Source: Paraburkholderia humisilvae
GTDB lineage: Bacteria > Pseudomonadota > Gammaproteobacteria > Burkholderiales > Burkholderiaceae
Length of the DNA: 64,000 nt
Assembly (NCBI RefSeq): GCF_902859855.1
Contig: NZ_CADIKH010000037.1
Location: 1-64,000 of the forward strand
Direction of reading: 5' to 3'
The notes under the pieces were generated by a model. The model made no database searches. It had not been told where the DNA came from and saw nothing but the letters and a program-made list of their open reading frames with translations. Positions 17,110 to 26,813 of the stretch are shown piece after piece. The translations under genes were made by a program, and so were the position numbers. The stretch's first letter is position 1. Every line of letters begins with the position of its first letter.

Positions 17110-19186
17110 TACCCCATCGGCCAGCCGGTATGCGGTTCGCGCCGGGTCGCGATTTCCGCCGGGCGCGACGGTAGTGCCCGAAGGGGTCAATTTCAGTGTC
17201 TTCTGCCGGCACGCGACGCGTGCCGAGCTGCTTTTGTATGCGGCGCCCGATAGCGCTGAACCGTTTCAGGTCATCACGCTCGCGCCCGAGGTCAATCGCA
17301 CCTTTTTCTACTGGCATGTACTTGTCGAAAATCTGCCGCCGCATACGTGCTACACATGGCGGGTAGACGGACCGCGCGACACACAACGCACCGGCCGTGC
17401 GTTCGATCCCGCTCACGAACTGCTCGACCCGTACACGCGCGCGGTCGCGAACGACCTGTGGGTCCGGCGCCCCGTCGAGGGTCGCGCACGCACCGAACAC
17501 GCGACGAACCGTGGGATCGTCGCCGCATCGCTACCCGTATCCGCGATGCGGCCCTGGCGCGACCTGAATGATGCGGTGATCTACGAACTGCACGTTGGCG
17601 GTTTTACGCGCGATCCATCGAGCGAGGTCCAACACGCAGGAACCTTCGCCGGTCTGATCGAAAAAATTCCGTATTTGAAGGATCTCGGCGTCACGCATGT
17701 GGAGCTTCTGCCCGTGATGGCCTTCGACGAGCAGGACATCCCGTCGGCGGCAGCCGCGCGCGGACTGGTGAACTTCTGGGGCTATAGCACGCACAGCTAC
17801 TACAGCCCGCATCCCCGCTACTGCAGCGACCCCGCTCGTGCGCCGCAGGAATTCCGCGCGCTGACCGATGCATTGCACGCCGCTGGCATCGCCGTGCTGC
17901 TCGACGTCGTGTTCAACCACACGGCGGAAGCAGGTGCAGCGGGGCCGGTCATCAACTTCAAGGGCCTCGCAAACGACATCTTCTATCAACTCGACGCAGA
18001 CGACCGGCGCCGCTATCTCGACTACACCGGCTGTGGCAATACGGTCAATTGCAACCATCCGCTGGTCTGCGCATTTATCATCCGCTGCCTCGAATACTGG
18101 GTGCAGGAACTGGGCGTCGATGGCTTCCGCTTCGATCTCGCAAGCGTGTTCGCGCGTGGACAGCATGGCGAACTGATGTCTGATCCGCCGCTTCCGTGGG
18201 CGCTCGAAGCGTCACACGTGCTGTCGCACGTGCCGCTGATTGCGGAAGCATGGGACGCCACGGGCCTCTACCAGGTCGGCGCGTTCCCCGGCATGGCGTG
18301 GGCCGAATGGAACGGCCGCTACCGCGATGTAATCCGCCGTTTCGTGCGTGGCGACCCGGGCCTCGTCGGGGAGGTGGCCACCTGCATTGCCGGCAGTTCG
18401 GATCTCTACGCGGATGACGGCAGGCTGCCGACCAACAGCATCAACTTCGTCACGTGCCACGATGGCTTCACGCTGCACGATCTTGTCAGCTACAACGTGA
18501 AGCATAACGACGCGAACGGTGACGAGAATCGCGACGGCAACGACCATAACCTGTCATGGAATTGCGGCGTGGAGGGAGAAACGCGTGACGCTGCGATTCT
18601 GAGCCTGCGCCGCCGTCAGGTGCGCAACCTGATGGCGATCCTGCTGCTGAGCCAGGGCGTGCCGATGATTCTTGCGGGCGACGAGCGGCTACGTACCCAG
18701 CGCGGCAACAACAACGGCTATTGCCAGGACAACGCGCTTTCGTGGCTGGACTGGACGACGTCGGAAGCAAGCGAGGGCATGACGCGGTTCGTGCGTGAGC
18801 TGATCGCGCTGCGCCGCCGTCATGCGAGCCTGCACCAGCCGCGCTTTCTCACTGGAAAACCCGCTGCGGCGCAAACGCAGCCTGATGTGGCGTGGCACAG
18901 CGAACGCCTGAACGAACCGGCCTGGCAGGACCCCGTCGCGCGGCTGCTGGCCTTCACGCTCGCCGGTATGGCGTCCGATGAACCGTCATTGCACGTGGTG
19001 CTCAACATGCACGAGTCGCCGCGCGACATTGCATTGCCCGTGCTTGACGGCCAGCGCTGGCGGCGCATCGTCGATACCGCGCTCGATAGTCCGCGTGACA
19101 TCGCGCCGGCTGCGGAGTCGATCGCGATCGAGCACGACCGCTGTCGCGTGGAGGCACGCAGCGTCGTGGTGCTGGAAGAAGGCTGA
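17093..19186 (+). CDS. glgX: Glycogen debranching enzyme GlgX
   Basis: Isoamylase-type GH13 enzyme that cleaves alpha-1,6 branches left by phosphorylase. 697 residues, within the family range. Order: N-terminal CBM48-like sheet (GATVVPEGVNFSVFC), then the GH13 barrel with DVVFNHTAEAG, GFRFDLAS (nucleophile Asp), IAEAWDATG (acid Glu) and VTCHDGFTLHDL (third acidic site), then a beta domain. It starts with TTG 17093, GAGGA 6 bases upstream, inside the end of glgP; the 17-base overlap implies coupling. Ends 18 bases before a convergent gene. Confidence 0.93.
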   Translation: MSSESDTPSASRYAVRAGSRFPPGATVVPEGVNFSVFCRHATRAELLLYAAPDSAEPFQVITLAPEVNRTFFYWHVLVENLPPHTCYTWRVDGPRDTQRTGRAFDPAHELLDPYTRAVANDLWVRRPVEGRARTEHATNRGIVAASLPVSAMRPWRDLNDAVIYELHVGGFTRDPSSEVQHAGTFAGLIEKIPYLKDLGVTHVELLPVMAFDEQDIPSAAAARGLVNFWGYSTHSYYSPHPRYCSDPARAPQEFRALTDALHAAGIAVLLDVVFNHTAEAGAAGPVINFKGLANDIFYQLDADDRRRYLDYTGCGNTVNCNHPLVCAFIIRCLEYWVQELGVDGFRFDLASVFARGQHGELMSDPPLPWALEASHVLSHVPLIAEAWDATGLYQVGAFPGMAWAEWNGRYRDVIRRFVRGDPGLVGEVATCIAGSSDLYADDGRLPTNSINFVTCHDGFTLHDLVSYNVKHNDANGDENRDGNDHNLSWNCGVEGETRDAAILSLRRRQVRNLMAILLLSQGVPMILAGDERLRTQRGNNNGYCQDNALSWLDWTTSEASEGMTRFVRELIALRRRHASLHQPRFLTGKPAAAQTQPDVAWHSERLNEPAWQDPVARLLAFTLAGMASDEPSLHVVLNMHESPRDIALPVLDGQRWRRIVDTALDSPRDIAPAAESIAIEHDRCRVEARSVVVLEEG

Positions 19187-19204
19187 CGCACGCACGAAGG
19201 GTCG

Positions 19205-22200
19205 CTACGCCACCGCCCCATCCACCGGCAACGTAAACCGGAACACCGCGCCACGCGGTTCATTCGCGCCAGCCCACAGGCGCCCGCCGTGCGCCTCGAC
19301 AATCGACCGGCAAATCGCAAGCCCCATTCCCATCCCGCTCGCCTTGGTCGAGTAGAACGTTTCAAACAGCACGTCCACATGCTCGGGATCCAACCCCTGC
19401 CCTGAATCCCGCACCTCGACGAGCACACCGTCCAGATCGTCCGCTCGCCAGGTACTGATCGACAGGCGCCGCACGCCGCCGGCCACGCCGCTCATTGCCT
19501 CGATCGCATTCACGATCAGATTCAACAGCACCTGCTGCAACTGCACGCGGTCGCCATGAATCAGCGGCAGACCGGCTGCGAGTTCGGTCCACACCAGCAC
19601 GTCGTTCTTCGCGATCTCGCCGCGCACGAGTTCGAGCACTTCCCGAATCGCATCATTGATATTCAAACGATCCTTCACCGGCGGCGCTTTCTTGATCAGC
19701 GCGCGGATACGGCCGATTACATCAGCCGCCCGATGCCCTTCCTTGACGATGCGCTCCGTCGCTTCGCGCACTTCCTTCAGATCGGGCGGTTGACGGTTCA
19801 GCCAGCGCAGCGCGGCCTCCGCATTCGACACGGTCGCGGCAATCGGCTGGTTGACTTCATGCGCGATCGACGCCGTGAGCTGTCCCATCGTCGCGACGCG
19901 GTTCACGTGCGCGAGTTCCATCTGCATCACGCGCAATGCCTCTTCGGCCCGCTTGCTTTCAGTCAGATCGAGCACGAACGACACGCCCTGATTGCGCGCT
20001 TCGTCAAAGGACGTCGAGCCGACCAGCACCGGTACGCGTGTGCCGTCCTTGCGGAAGTACTCTTTCTCGTAAGGCTGCACGTTGCCGGTCAGCTTCAGTT
20101 CCGGCGTCCACTTGCTGTCGTGGTGCACGCGCCATTCCGGCGGCGTCAGATCGGTCCAGCGCAAGCGGCCCGCGGCCAGGTCTTCGCGGTCGTATCCGAC
20201 AATCTGCAGGAACGCGTCGTTGGCCGCGTGTATCGGCCCTTCGAGATCCCAGAACGAAATGCCGATGATGTTCGCATCGACGATGCGCCGGATCCTCGCT
20301 TCGCGTTCCGCGAGATCGCGATACAGACGCGTATTCTCGAGCGCGATGGCCGCCTGCGACGCAATCAGATGCAGCACCGTGATGCGCGTCGGCGTGAACG
20401 CGCGCGCCGTGAGGTTATTCTCGAGATAGAGCACGCCGACTGTCTTGCTCTGATTGGCGAGCGGCACGCACAGCACCGAGCGCACGGCACGTTGGCGGAT
20501 ATACGGGTCGGCGGCATACACGGAATCGGCGAGCGCATCGTCGAGAATCAACGCTTCCTGCGTGCGCAGCACCTTCTGGACGATCGCTTCGGATAACACA
20601 TCGGCATGCAATGGCTCATCGAGCCGCCGCACGGTAATTGTCTCGCCGACGGTGACGGCTTCCGCCGCAATCCGCTGTTCATTGCTCTGGGAAAGAATCA
20701 ACAGGCCGCGCACGGCCCCGGCATGCTCGATCGCGGTTCGCATCAGCGTGTCGATCAGCTTGTCCAAGACGATTTCGCCCGACACCGCTTGCGATACCCG
20801 CAGCACGGTTGCGAGATCGAGGTGTTCGACGGGTGCGCGGATCGTGCTGGTCGGCCCCGGCGCGGACGCTTCCGACGCCAGTTGCGCATAGCGCTGATCG
20901 AGTTGCCGCACCTTGCTGTCCGCGCCCCAGCTCAGGTAACAGCGCCGCGCGTTGCGCAGAAATGCCTCGGTCATCGTCGGCAAGCCGCGCGTGGTGCAAA
21001 AGCGCGCCGCGCGTTCGTTCGCTAACGCCTCGTTATGGATAAAGCCGCCTTCGCGCGCGAGCCGGATCGCCTCTTCGTACAGGCGCAACGCTTCCATATC
21101 GCGCCGGTCGACCCGCGCAATTTCGGCGCCGACCAACGCGACGCGGTCGGCAAAATTCACCGGGCAATTCGACGCCCACACGGCAAGCTGCTCGTGATGT
21201 TCGTCGAGCGCTTGCCGATACCGACTGCGCTCGACCGACGTCACCGAATCGCAATGCGCAGCACGTGCAAGCGCCGCGTAGAAATGGAATTCGGCGCATT
21301 CGAACTGCGTCGGCGTGGTCCACAGCAACGGCACCGCTTTTGCCACCGCCGCAATGGCGCCCGCTTCATCGCCGAAATGGATACTCGCTTGCAGCTTTCG
21401 AATCCAGTAGTACGACGCCGCGACCGCCAGCTGCGGCGTGTCCTCAAGCCGCTGTTCGAAACTGCGCGCATCGAACGCGGCGTTGAAGTCCGCTGCCTCC
21501 GACGCGGCCGGGCCGCGCAAGGTCCGCGTCAGCAGCAATTGCCCGGTCAGGATGTCGTTCATCAAGCCAAAACGGACCTTACGTGCGAATTCGAGCCCGT
21601 GCAGGGCTTCTCGCTCGATGTCGGCAAGCGCATCGCCGGCGGCGATCCGGTTCGTGGTCACGTCGCCGCATGCATAACAGGCGTACGACAGATCGCCCGC
21701 CTCGAGCGCGGCTTCGAACGCACGCCGCAAAAACGTGCGGGACACCTGCAAAGGCTCCATCCAGTGCGAAATGTGCACGGCGAACACGAGGTACACGCGA
21801 GCCCTGAAGCGATCGAGCCCGCGCTTTTCCACCAGTTCGAGTCCGAGGCGGCCATAGCGGAAGCCAGCCGCATATTCGCCGAGGTACGAGCCGAGCACGC
21901 CGCCAAGCCATGTGTACGCGAGCGACGAACCGTCGCTATTGCCGTGCTCGAGACTCAACGAGGCCATCTCGCTGACGACGAGCCGGAACAGATTCGGATC
22001 GCTGAACAAGGCCGGCGACGTCAGCACGGTCAGCACGTCCATCGTCGCGCGACGCTCCGGGTCTTTCATCAGCGGCAGGTCGAGCAGCGCGTCGCTCGAG
22101 CTCGCGCGCAGCCGTCGCCACAGGCGTTGATAGGTATCGAGCACGACATCCGCAGCAGGATGCGGCGACCACTCGCCGCCCGTCTTGCGTAGATACTCGA

Positions 22201-24700
22201 GGCCTACTTCGACCGCGCTGTCGCTCTGGTCAAGCGTCGTGAAGAGATTGATGCGAATGCACGTCACCGCGGCGAGGTCGATCAGCGTCTGCGCGGCGGT
22301 AGAGAGCATCGCGAGATGGGCGCTCGCGGCGGCCATTTCACCGATCAGGTATTCGCACTCAGCGGCATTCAATTCAAGGTCGAACTTCAGCCGATAGCCC
22401 TGTTCCCACTCGTTTTGCGCAAGCAGGGCGCGGCCGGCGCGGCAATACCGGAGCGCCGCGTCATAAGCGCTCGCCGCTTTTGCTCGCTGGCCCGCCATCA
22501 GGTTCAGCCGCGCGACCTGCTCGCGCTCGGGCTGCGTGCCGATCAGCGCGGCGCCGAGGTCGAACTGGTTCACGATATCGAAGATGTTGTCCCCGAGTTC
22601 GTCGGTTGGCGTCGCGGCCGCAAGCGCGCGGCCGATCCGCAGATGCGCGCCGGCGCGCGCGCCCTCGGGAATCAGCGCGTAGGCCGCCTCGTGGATCCGG
22701 TCGTGAAGAAACGTGTAGGTCCCGTTTGCGCGCACCACGAGGCCGGAGCGCACCGCGTCCCACAATGCTGCGTGCGTCGTCTCCTCGGCCGCGCCGTAGA
22801 CCACCGCGAGCGTCTCGGCCCGCGCGATGTTGCCGAGGCACGCGAGCCGCCCAAGCGCCTGCTGCGTGTCGCGCGGCAGGCGGCCGAGCTTGGCCGCCAT
22901 CAGGTCCGCGACGTTATCGGTGAAGCCCACCATGCGGATGCGCGGCAAATCCCAGGCCCATGCCACCGCATCCGTATCGAACGCCAGCAGCGCCTGGTCG
23001 GCGAGCGCCAGCAGGAACTGGATCGTGAAGAACGGGTTGCCGCCGGTCTTCTCGAACACCAGTTCGGCTAGTGGCCGCACGCGCGCCGCGTCGAGATGGA
23101 GCGCGTCGGCGAGCAGCCGGCCGACGTCGTCGAGACCCAGCGGCGCCAGCACGATCTCGTCCACTCGGCCGCCCACGCCACGCAATCGCGCGAGCGTGCG
23201 CGCAAGCGGATGGGCAGGGCCAACCTCGTTGTCGCGGTACGCGCCGACCAGCAACAGGTGGCGCACGTCCGGATGCGCGATCAGATGTTCGATCAGATCG
23301 AGGGTTGCCGAGTCGAGCCATTGAAGATCGTCGAGAAACAGCGTCAGCGGATGTTCCGGCCGCGCGAATACGCTGAGAAAGCGGCGGAACACCATCTGAA
23401 AGCGCGCCTGCTGGTCCTGCAGCGGCACGTCGGGCGGAGGCGGCGGCTCGCCGATGATCAACGCGAGCTGTGGCACGAGGTTGACCATCAACTGGCCGTT
23501 CGGCCCCAGTGCCTCCTGCAGCGCGGCGCGCCAGCGGCCCAGTTCTTCGTCGCTCTTGCCAAGAATCTCCGAAACGAGGCACTGGAACGCCTGCGCGACC
23601 GTCGCATACGGCACGTTTCGCTTGTACTGGTCGAACTTGCCCCACGCGAAAAGGCCGCGCGGCGGCACCAGCACCTTGTGCAACTCGTTGACCACCGACG
23701 ACTTGCCGACCCCTGAATAGCCTGACACGAGCACCAGCCGCGGCGTCCTGTCGTGGACGACACGCTCGAACGCGTCGAGCAAGGTTGCGATCTCGTGCTC
23801 TCTACCGTAGAGCTTTTCGGGAATCAGCAGACGGTCCGGAATATCGTGCTCGCCGAGCGCAAATGGATCGATGCGGCGCTGTGACCGCCAGCCGGCGAGC
23901 GCGCGGCGCAAATCGTACTGCAGGCCAGCGGCCGTCTGATAGCGCTCTTCGACCGTCTTCGCCAGCAGCTTCATCACGATGCGCGAGACCTGCGACGGTA
24001 CGCGCTCGATCCGTTCATCGGGCGGGACGGGCTTGCGCGCAATATGGCAATGCACCCACTCCATCGGCTCCGATGCGGTAAACGGCAGCGCGCCCGTCAG
24101 CATCTGATAGAACGTGACGCCAAGCGAGTACAGGTCGCTGCGTGCATCGATCGAGCGGTTCATCCGGCCGGTCTGCTCGGGCGCCATGTAGGCCAGCGTG
24201 CCGGCGATGGTCTCGGGCGAAGCGGGCGCCTGGCGCTCGCGGGGCAGCAAGGTCGCAAGCCCGAAGCCGGTGAGCCGTACCGAGCCCGCGGCTTCATCGA
24301 CGAGGATATGCGCCGGCTTCAGGTCCTTATGCACGAGACCGCTTTGATGGAGCTCGCCCACCGCCGCGGTCATGCGGATTGCCAGTGACAGAAAGCGCGC
24401 GGTATCGAAAGGCGCCCCCAGCAGGCGCCCGAGCGGCTCGCCGCCCGGGTCCTCGCAGACCATCACGGTCTGGTCGCCCTGCCGCACGAGCTCGAGCGGA
24501 CGCACTGCCCATGCGCTGTGCAGCTGGTCTTTCAAACCGTATTCGTGTGACACGCGATCGAGGCTGGCGGCTGTCGGCGGCTCGCCCGTGGGCCGCACGG
24601 TAAGCACCGAGGTTTGCGTACCGTCGGGATTGGTACGCGTCATCCGGCAAAAAGCACGGTCGCCGTCGTTCGCAAGGACTTCGAAGCTGCTGTCCACCAC
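19205..24700 (-). CDS. Trifunctional Ser/Thr kinase-like / AAA ATPase / GAF-PAS sensor histidine kinase
   Basis: An 1831-residue cytoplasmic signalling protein. Domains in order: protein-kinase-like (about 1-275; catalytic loop HKDLKP at 124-129, YMAPEQ at 171-176); AAA/STAND-type ATPase (Walker A GYSGVGKS at 327-334, Walker B LTLFLDDLQWLD near 452-463); long helical TPR-like middle; GAF (about 1330-1480); PAS (about 1485-1590); HisKA with the phospho-His in SIAHEVNQP (His1614); HATPase_c with NLIVNAIEAM, DSGQGLD and GMGMGLA. The kinase DFG is replaced by GFG (TGFGLA at 144-149), and no Gly-rich loop or VAIK lysine is obvious, so phosphotransfer by this domain is doubtful. Starts at GTG 24700 or 24697. 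No response regulator is adjacent, so its target is unknown. Confidence 0.9.
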   Translation of the reverse strand: MVDSSFEVLANDGDRAFCRMTRTNPDGTQTSVLTVRPTGEPPTAASLDRVSHEYGLKDQLHSAWAVRPLELVRQGDQTVMVCEDPGGEPLGRLLGAPFDTARFLSLAIRMTAAVGELHQSGLVHKDLKPAHILVDEAAGSVRLTGFGLATLLPRERQAPASPETIAGTLAYMAPEQTGRMNRSIDARSDLYSLGVTFYQMLTGALPFTASEPMEWVHCHIARKPVPPDERIERVPSQVSRIVMKLLAKTVEERYQTAAGLQYDLRRALAGWRSQRRIDPFALGEHDIPDRLLIPEKLYGREHEIATLLDAFERVVHDRTPRLVLVSGYSGVGKSSVVNELHKVLVPPRGLFAWGKFDQYKRNVPYATVAQAFQCLVSEILGKSDEELGRWRAALQEALGPNGQLMVNLVPQLALIIGEPPPPPDVPLQDQQARFQMVFRRFLSVFARPEHPLTLFLDDLQWLDSATLDLIEHLIAHPDVRHLLLVGAYRDNEVGPAHPLARTLARLRGVGGRVDEIVLAPLGLDDVGRLLADALHLDAARVRPLAELVFEKTGGNPFFTIQFLLALADQALLAFDTDAVAWAWDLPRIRMVGFTDNVADLMAAKLGRLPRDTQQALGRLACLGNIARAETLAVVYGAAEETTHAALWDAVRSGLVVRANGTYTFLHDRIHEAAYALIPEGARAGAHLRIGRALAAATPTDELGDNIFDIVNQFDLGAALIGTQPEREQVARLNLMAGQRAKAASAYDAALRYCRAGRALLAQNEWEQGYRLKFDLELNAAECEYLIGEMAAASAHLAMLSTAAQTLIDLAAVTCIRINLFTTLDQSDSAVEVGLEYLRKTGGEWSPHPAADVVLDTYQRLWRRLRASSSDALLDLPLMKDPERRATMDVLTVLTSPALFSDPNLFRLVVSEMASLSLEHGNSDGSSLAYTWLGGVLGSYLGEYAAGFRYGRLGLELVEKRGLDRFRARVYLVFAVHISHWMEPLQVSRTFLRRAFEAALEAGDLSYACYACGDVTTNRIAAGDALADIEREALHGLEFARKVRFGLMNDILTGQLLLTRTLRGPAASEAADFNAAFDARSFEQRLEDTPQLAVAASYYWIRKLQASIHFGDEAGAIAAVAKAVPLLWTTPTQFECAEFHFYAALARAAHCDSVTSVERSRYRQALDEHHEQLAVWASNCPVNFADRVALVGAEIARVDRRDMEALRLYEEAIRLAREGGFIHNEALANERAARFCTTRGLPTMTEAFLRNARRCYLSWGADSKVRQLDQRYAQLASEASAPGPTSTIRAPVEHLDLATVLRVSQAVSGEIVLDKLIDTLMRTAIEHAGAVRGLLILSQSNEQRIAAEAVTVGETITVRRLDEPLHADVLSEAIVQKVLRTQEALILDDALADSVYAADPYIRQRAVRSVLCVPLANQSKTVGVLYLENNLTARAFTPTRITVLHLIASQAAIALENTRLYRDLAEREARIRRIVDANIIGISFWDLEGPIHAANDAFLQIVGYDREDLAAGRLRWTDLTPPEWRVHHDSKWTPELKLTGNVQPYEKEYFRKDGTRVPVLVGSTSFDEARNQGVSFVLDLTESKRAEEALRVMQMELAHVNRVATMGQLTASIAHEVNQPIAATVSNAEAALRWLNRQPPDLKEVREATERIVKEGHRAADVIGRIRALIKKAPPVKDRLNINDAIREVLELVRGEIAKNDVLVWTELAAGLPLIHGDRVQLQQVLLNLIVNAIEAMSGVAGGVRRLSISTWRADDLDGVLVEVRDSGQGLDPEHVDVLFETFYSTKASGMGMGLAICRSIVEAHGGRLWAGANEPRGAVFRFTLPVDGAVA

Positions 24701-24854
24701 TGCAACGACCCCATAAAGTCAGGTTCGACTGCTGGTCTCCGCTATCGAGAGGGTTGCCGCGCCGCCGAAGGAACCTGTACGACCGCATGGCGGGTCACAG
24801 CGCGGGAACCTAGTCTGCCACAGAAGACGGGCCGATGAAGTGGGGCGGTTCCGT

Positions 24855-25760
24855 CTATTGCATGTCATCTGCCTTCAGAAAGTCGACGAACGCGCGCAAC
24901 GGTGCAGGCAGATGACGGCGTCCCGGATAGTAGAGAAACGGCCCGGAAAACGGCTGCCACCAAGGTTCGAGAATCGGCTCGAGCGCGCCGCTATCCAGAT
25001 GCGGGCGCAGCAGATCTTCATAGAGGTGAATCACGCCAAGACCGGCCAGCGCAGCACTGATGGCCAGTTCGACCGCGACGCCGGGCCGCACGACCAGCGG
25101 CCCCGGCGGATCGACGCGGAGCACCTCGCCGTCCCGCTCGAAGTCCCAGGTCGGCATCGCGCCGCCGGCGAACTGCCCGCGCAAACAGGCATGCATAAGC
25201 AGTTCGCCTGGGTGGGTGGGCCGGCCGTGCGCATCGAGATAGACAGGCGTCGCAGCGGTCGCGAAGCGTTGTACGCGCGGCCCGATCGGAATCGCGATCA
25301 TGTCCTGCTCGAGCCGTTCGTCATAGCGAATGCCCGCATCGCAGCCGATCGACAGCACGTCGACGAAACTGTCCTCGACCACGACCTCGACGCGGATACC
25401 GGGGTAGGTCTTCAGAAATCGCGTGACGATATTCGGCAACACGATGCGCGCGACGCCCGACGGCACATTCAGCCGCAGCGTGCCGGTCGGTTTGTCGCGG
25501 AACACGTTCAGCACGTCGAGCGCCGCTTCCATTTCGCTGAAGAGCGGCGTCAGCTTTTCGATCAGCCGCTCACCTGCTTCGGTCGGCGCGACGCTGCGCG
25601 TCGTGCGGTTCAGCAGCCGCAGGCCGAGCTTCGCCTCGAGGCGGCGCACCGCCGTGCTGAGGCTCGACGCGGACACGCCGTTAATGCGCGCGGCGTCGCG
25701 AAACCCACCGGCGCGCGCGACCGACACAAACGCGGCGAGGTCATTCATCTCAGTGGCCAT
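24855..25760 (-). CDS. LysR-family transcriptional regulator
   Basis: 301 residues, standard for LysR: N-terminal winged helix (MNDLAAFVSVARAGGFRDAAR ... SASSLSTAVRRLEAKLGLRLLNRTTRS, residues 5-60) and a LysR-substrate domain (GTLRLNVPSGVARIVLPNIV onward). Divergent from the aldo/keto reductase gene 157 bases away, the classic layout in which a LysR protein controls the neighbouring gene from the shared intergenic region. The ligand is unknown. It is transcribed toward the giant kinase gene but is separated from it by 154 bases, so co-transcription is uncertain. Confidence 0.92.
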   Translation of the reverse strand: MATEMNDLAAFVSVARAGGFRDAARINGVSASSLSTAVRRLEAKLGLRLLNRTTRSVAPTEAGERLIEKLTPLFSEMEAALDVLNVFRDKPTGTLRLNVPSGVARIVLPNIVTRFLKTYPGIRVEVVVEDSFVDVLSIGCDAGIRYDERLEQDMIAIPIGPRVQRFATAATPVYLDAHGRPTHPGELLMHACLRGQFAGGAMPTWDFERDGEVLRVDPPGPLVVRPGVAVELAISAALAGLGVIHLYEDLLRPHLDSGALEPILEPWWQPFSGPFLYYPGRRHLPAPLRAFVDFLKADDMQ

Positions 25761-25870
25761 TGTTCACCTTTTTGCACAGCCCGTGCGAGCTGGATGGGAT
25801 TATCTAACAACGCGATCGCTCCCATACTGGCGACCAAGGTTAGCCCCCGTCATCGGCCGGCGTTAACCCG

Positions 25871-25896
25871 CGACGTCAACCACCGACGTCAACCAC
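25871..25896 (+). repeat. 2 x 13-bp tandem repeat upstream of the aldo/keto reductase
   Basis: CGACGTCAACCAC occurs twice head to tail at 25871-25883 and 25884-25896, in the LysR/reductase intergenic region just before the AAGGAG site at 25902. It may be chance slippage or part of the regulator's target. Confidence 0.6.
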
Positions 25897-25916
25897 TAGC
25901 CAAGGAGACCACCGTC

Positions 25917-26798
25917 ATGTCGAACCTCACCCCCAAGGACACGTTTTCGCTTGCCGGACGTCCGGTGCGCCGCATCGGCTACGGCGCGATGCAGCTGGCC
26001 GGTCCCAACGTGTTCGGGCCACCTGAAGATCGCGGCGCCGCCGTCGCGGTGCTGCGCGAAGCGGTGGCCGCCGGCGTCAATCACATCGATACGAGCGACT
26101 TCTACGGGCCGCACATCACCAACCTGCTGATTCGGGAAGCGCTTCACCCCTACCCGGACGACCTGACAATCGTCACGAAAGTCGGCGCGCGCCGCGACCA
26201 TGCTGGCGCATGGCTGCCCGCGCTTGAGCCGGAAGACCTGCGGCAGCAGGTTCACGATAACCTGCGCAATCTGCGGGTCGACGCGCTCGACGTCGTCAAC
26301 GTGCGGATCATCGGCAATTTGCATTCGCCCGCGGAAGGCTCAATCGAGCCGCAGGTGACGGCGCTCGCTGAACTGCAGCGCGAAGGGCTCGTGCGCCACA
26401 TCGGGCTGAGCAATGTGACGTCGGCGCAGGTGGCCGAAGCGCGCAGCATCGTGGAAATCGTCTGCGTGCAGAACCTGTATAACGTGGTTCATCGTGAAGA
26501 CGATGCGCTGGTCGACGAGCTCGCGGTCAAAGGCATCGCATTTGTGCCGTTTTTCCCGCTCGGCGGGTTCACGCCGATCCAGTCGTCGGTGCTGACCAAG
26601 GTCGCGCAGACCGTGGATGCGACGCCACGGCAAGTCGCCCTCGCCTGGCTGCTCTATCGGGCGCCGAATATTCTGCTGATTCCGGGTACGTCGTCGGTTG
26701 CGCATTTGCGCGAAAACATCCGGGCGGCGCAGGTCGAATTGCCGTCTGAGGCACTCGCCGAGCTGGATGCGATAGGGGTGACGCAAGCGAAAGCGTGA
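25917..26798 (+). CDS. Aldo/keto reductase
   Basis: NAD(P)H-dependent oxidoreductase of the AKR superfamily, 293 residues. Visible landmarks: VRRIGYGAMQLAGPNVFG near residue 15, GVNHIDTSDFYG with catalytic Asp and Tyr near 60, IVTKVGARRD with the lysine near 88, and the cofactor segment LIPGTSSVAHLRENI near 260. ATG 25917 has AAGGAG 9 bases upstream; the frame is open far to the left but that region is antisense to the LysR gene. Substrate unknown; probably induced or repressed by the divergent LysR regulator. Confidence 0.9.
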   Translation: MSNLTPKDTFSLAGRPVRRIGYGAMQLAGPNVFGPPEDRGAAVAVLREAVAAGVNHIDTSDFYGPHITNLLIREALHPYPDDLTIVTKVGARRDHAGAWLPALEPEDLRQQVHDNLRNLRVDALDVVNVRIIGNLHSPAEGSIEPQVTALAELQREGLVRHIGLSNVTSAQVAEARSIVEIVCVQNLYNVVHREDDALVDELAVKGIAFVPFFPLGGFTPIQSSVLTKVAQTVDATPRQVALAWLLYRAPNILLIPGTSSVAHLRENIRAAQVELPSEALAELDAIGVTQAKA

Positions 26799-26813
26799 GC
26801 GGCACCGAGCGGG

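Noticed and set aside
24840..25916. Upstream extension of the aldo/keto reductase frame
   Set aside because: It is antisense to the LysR gene; the family-like start and AAGGAG site are at 25917.
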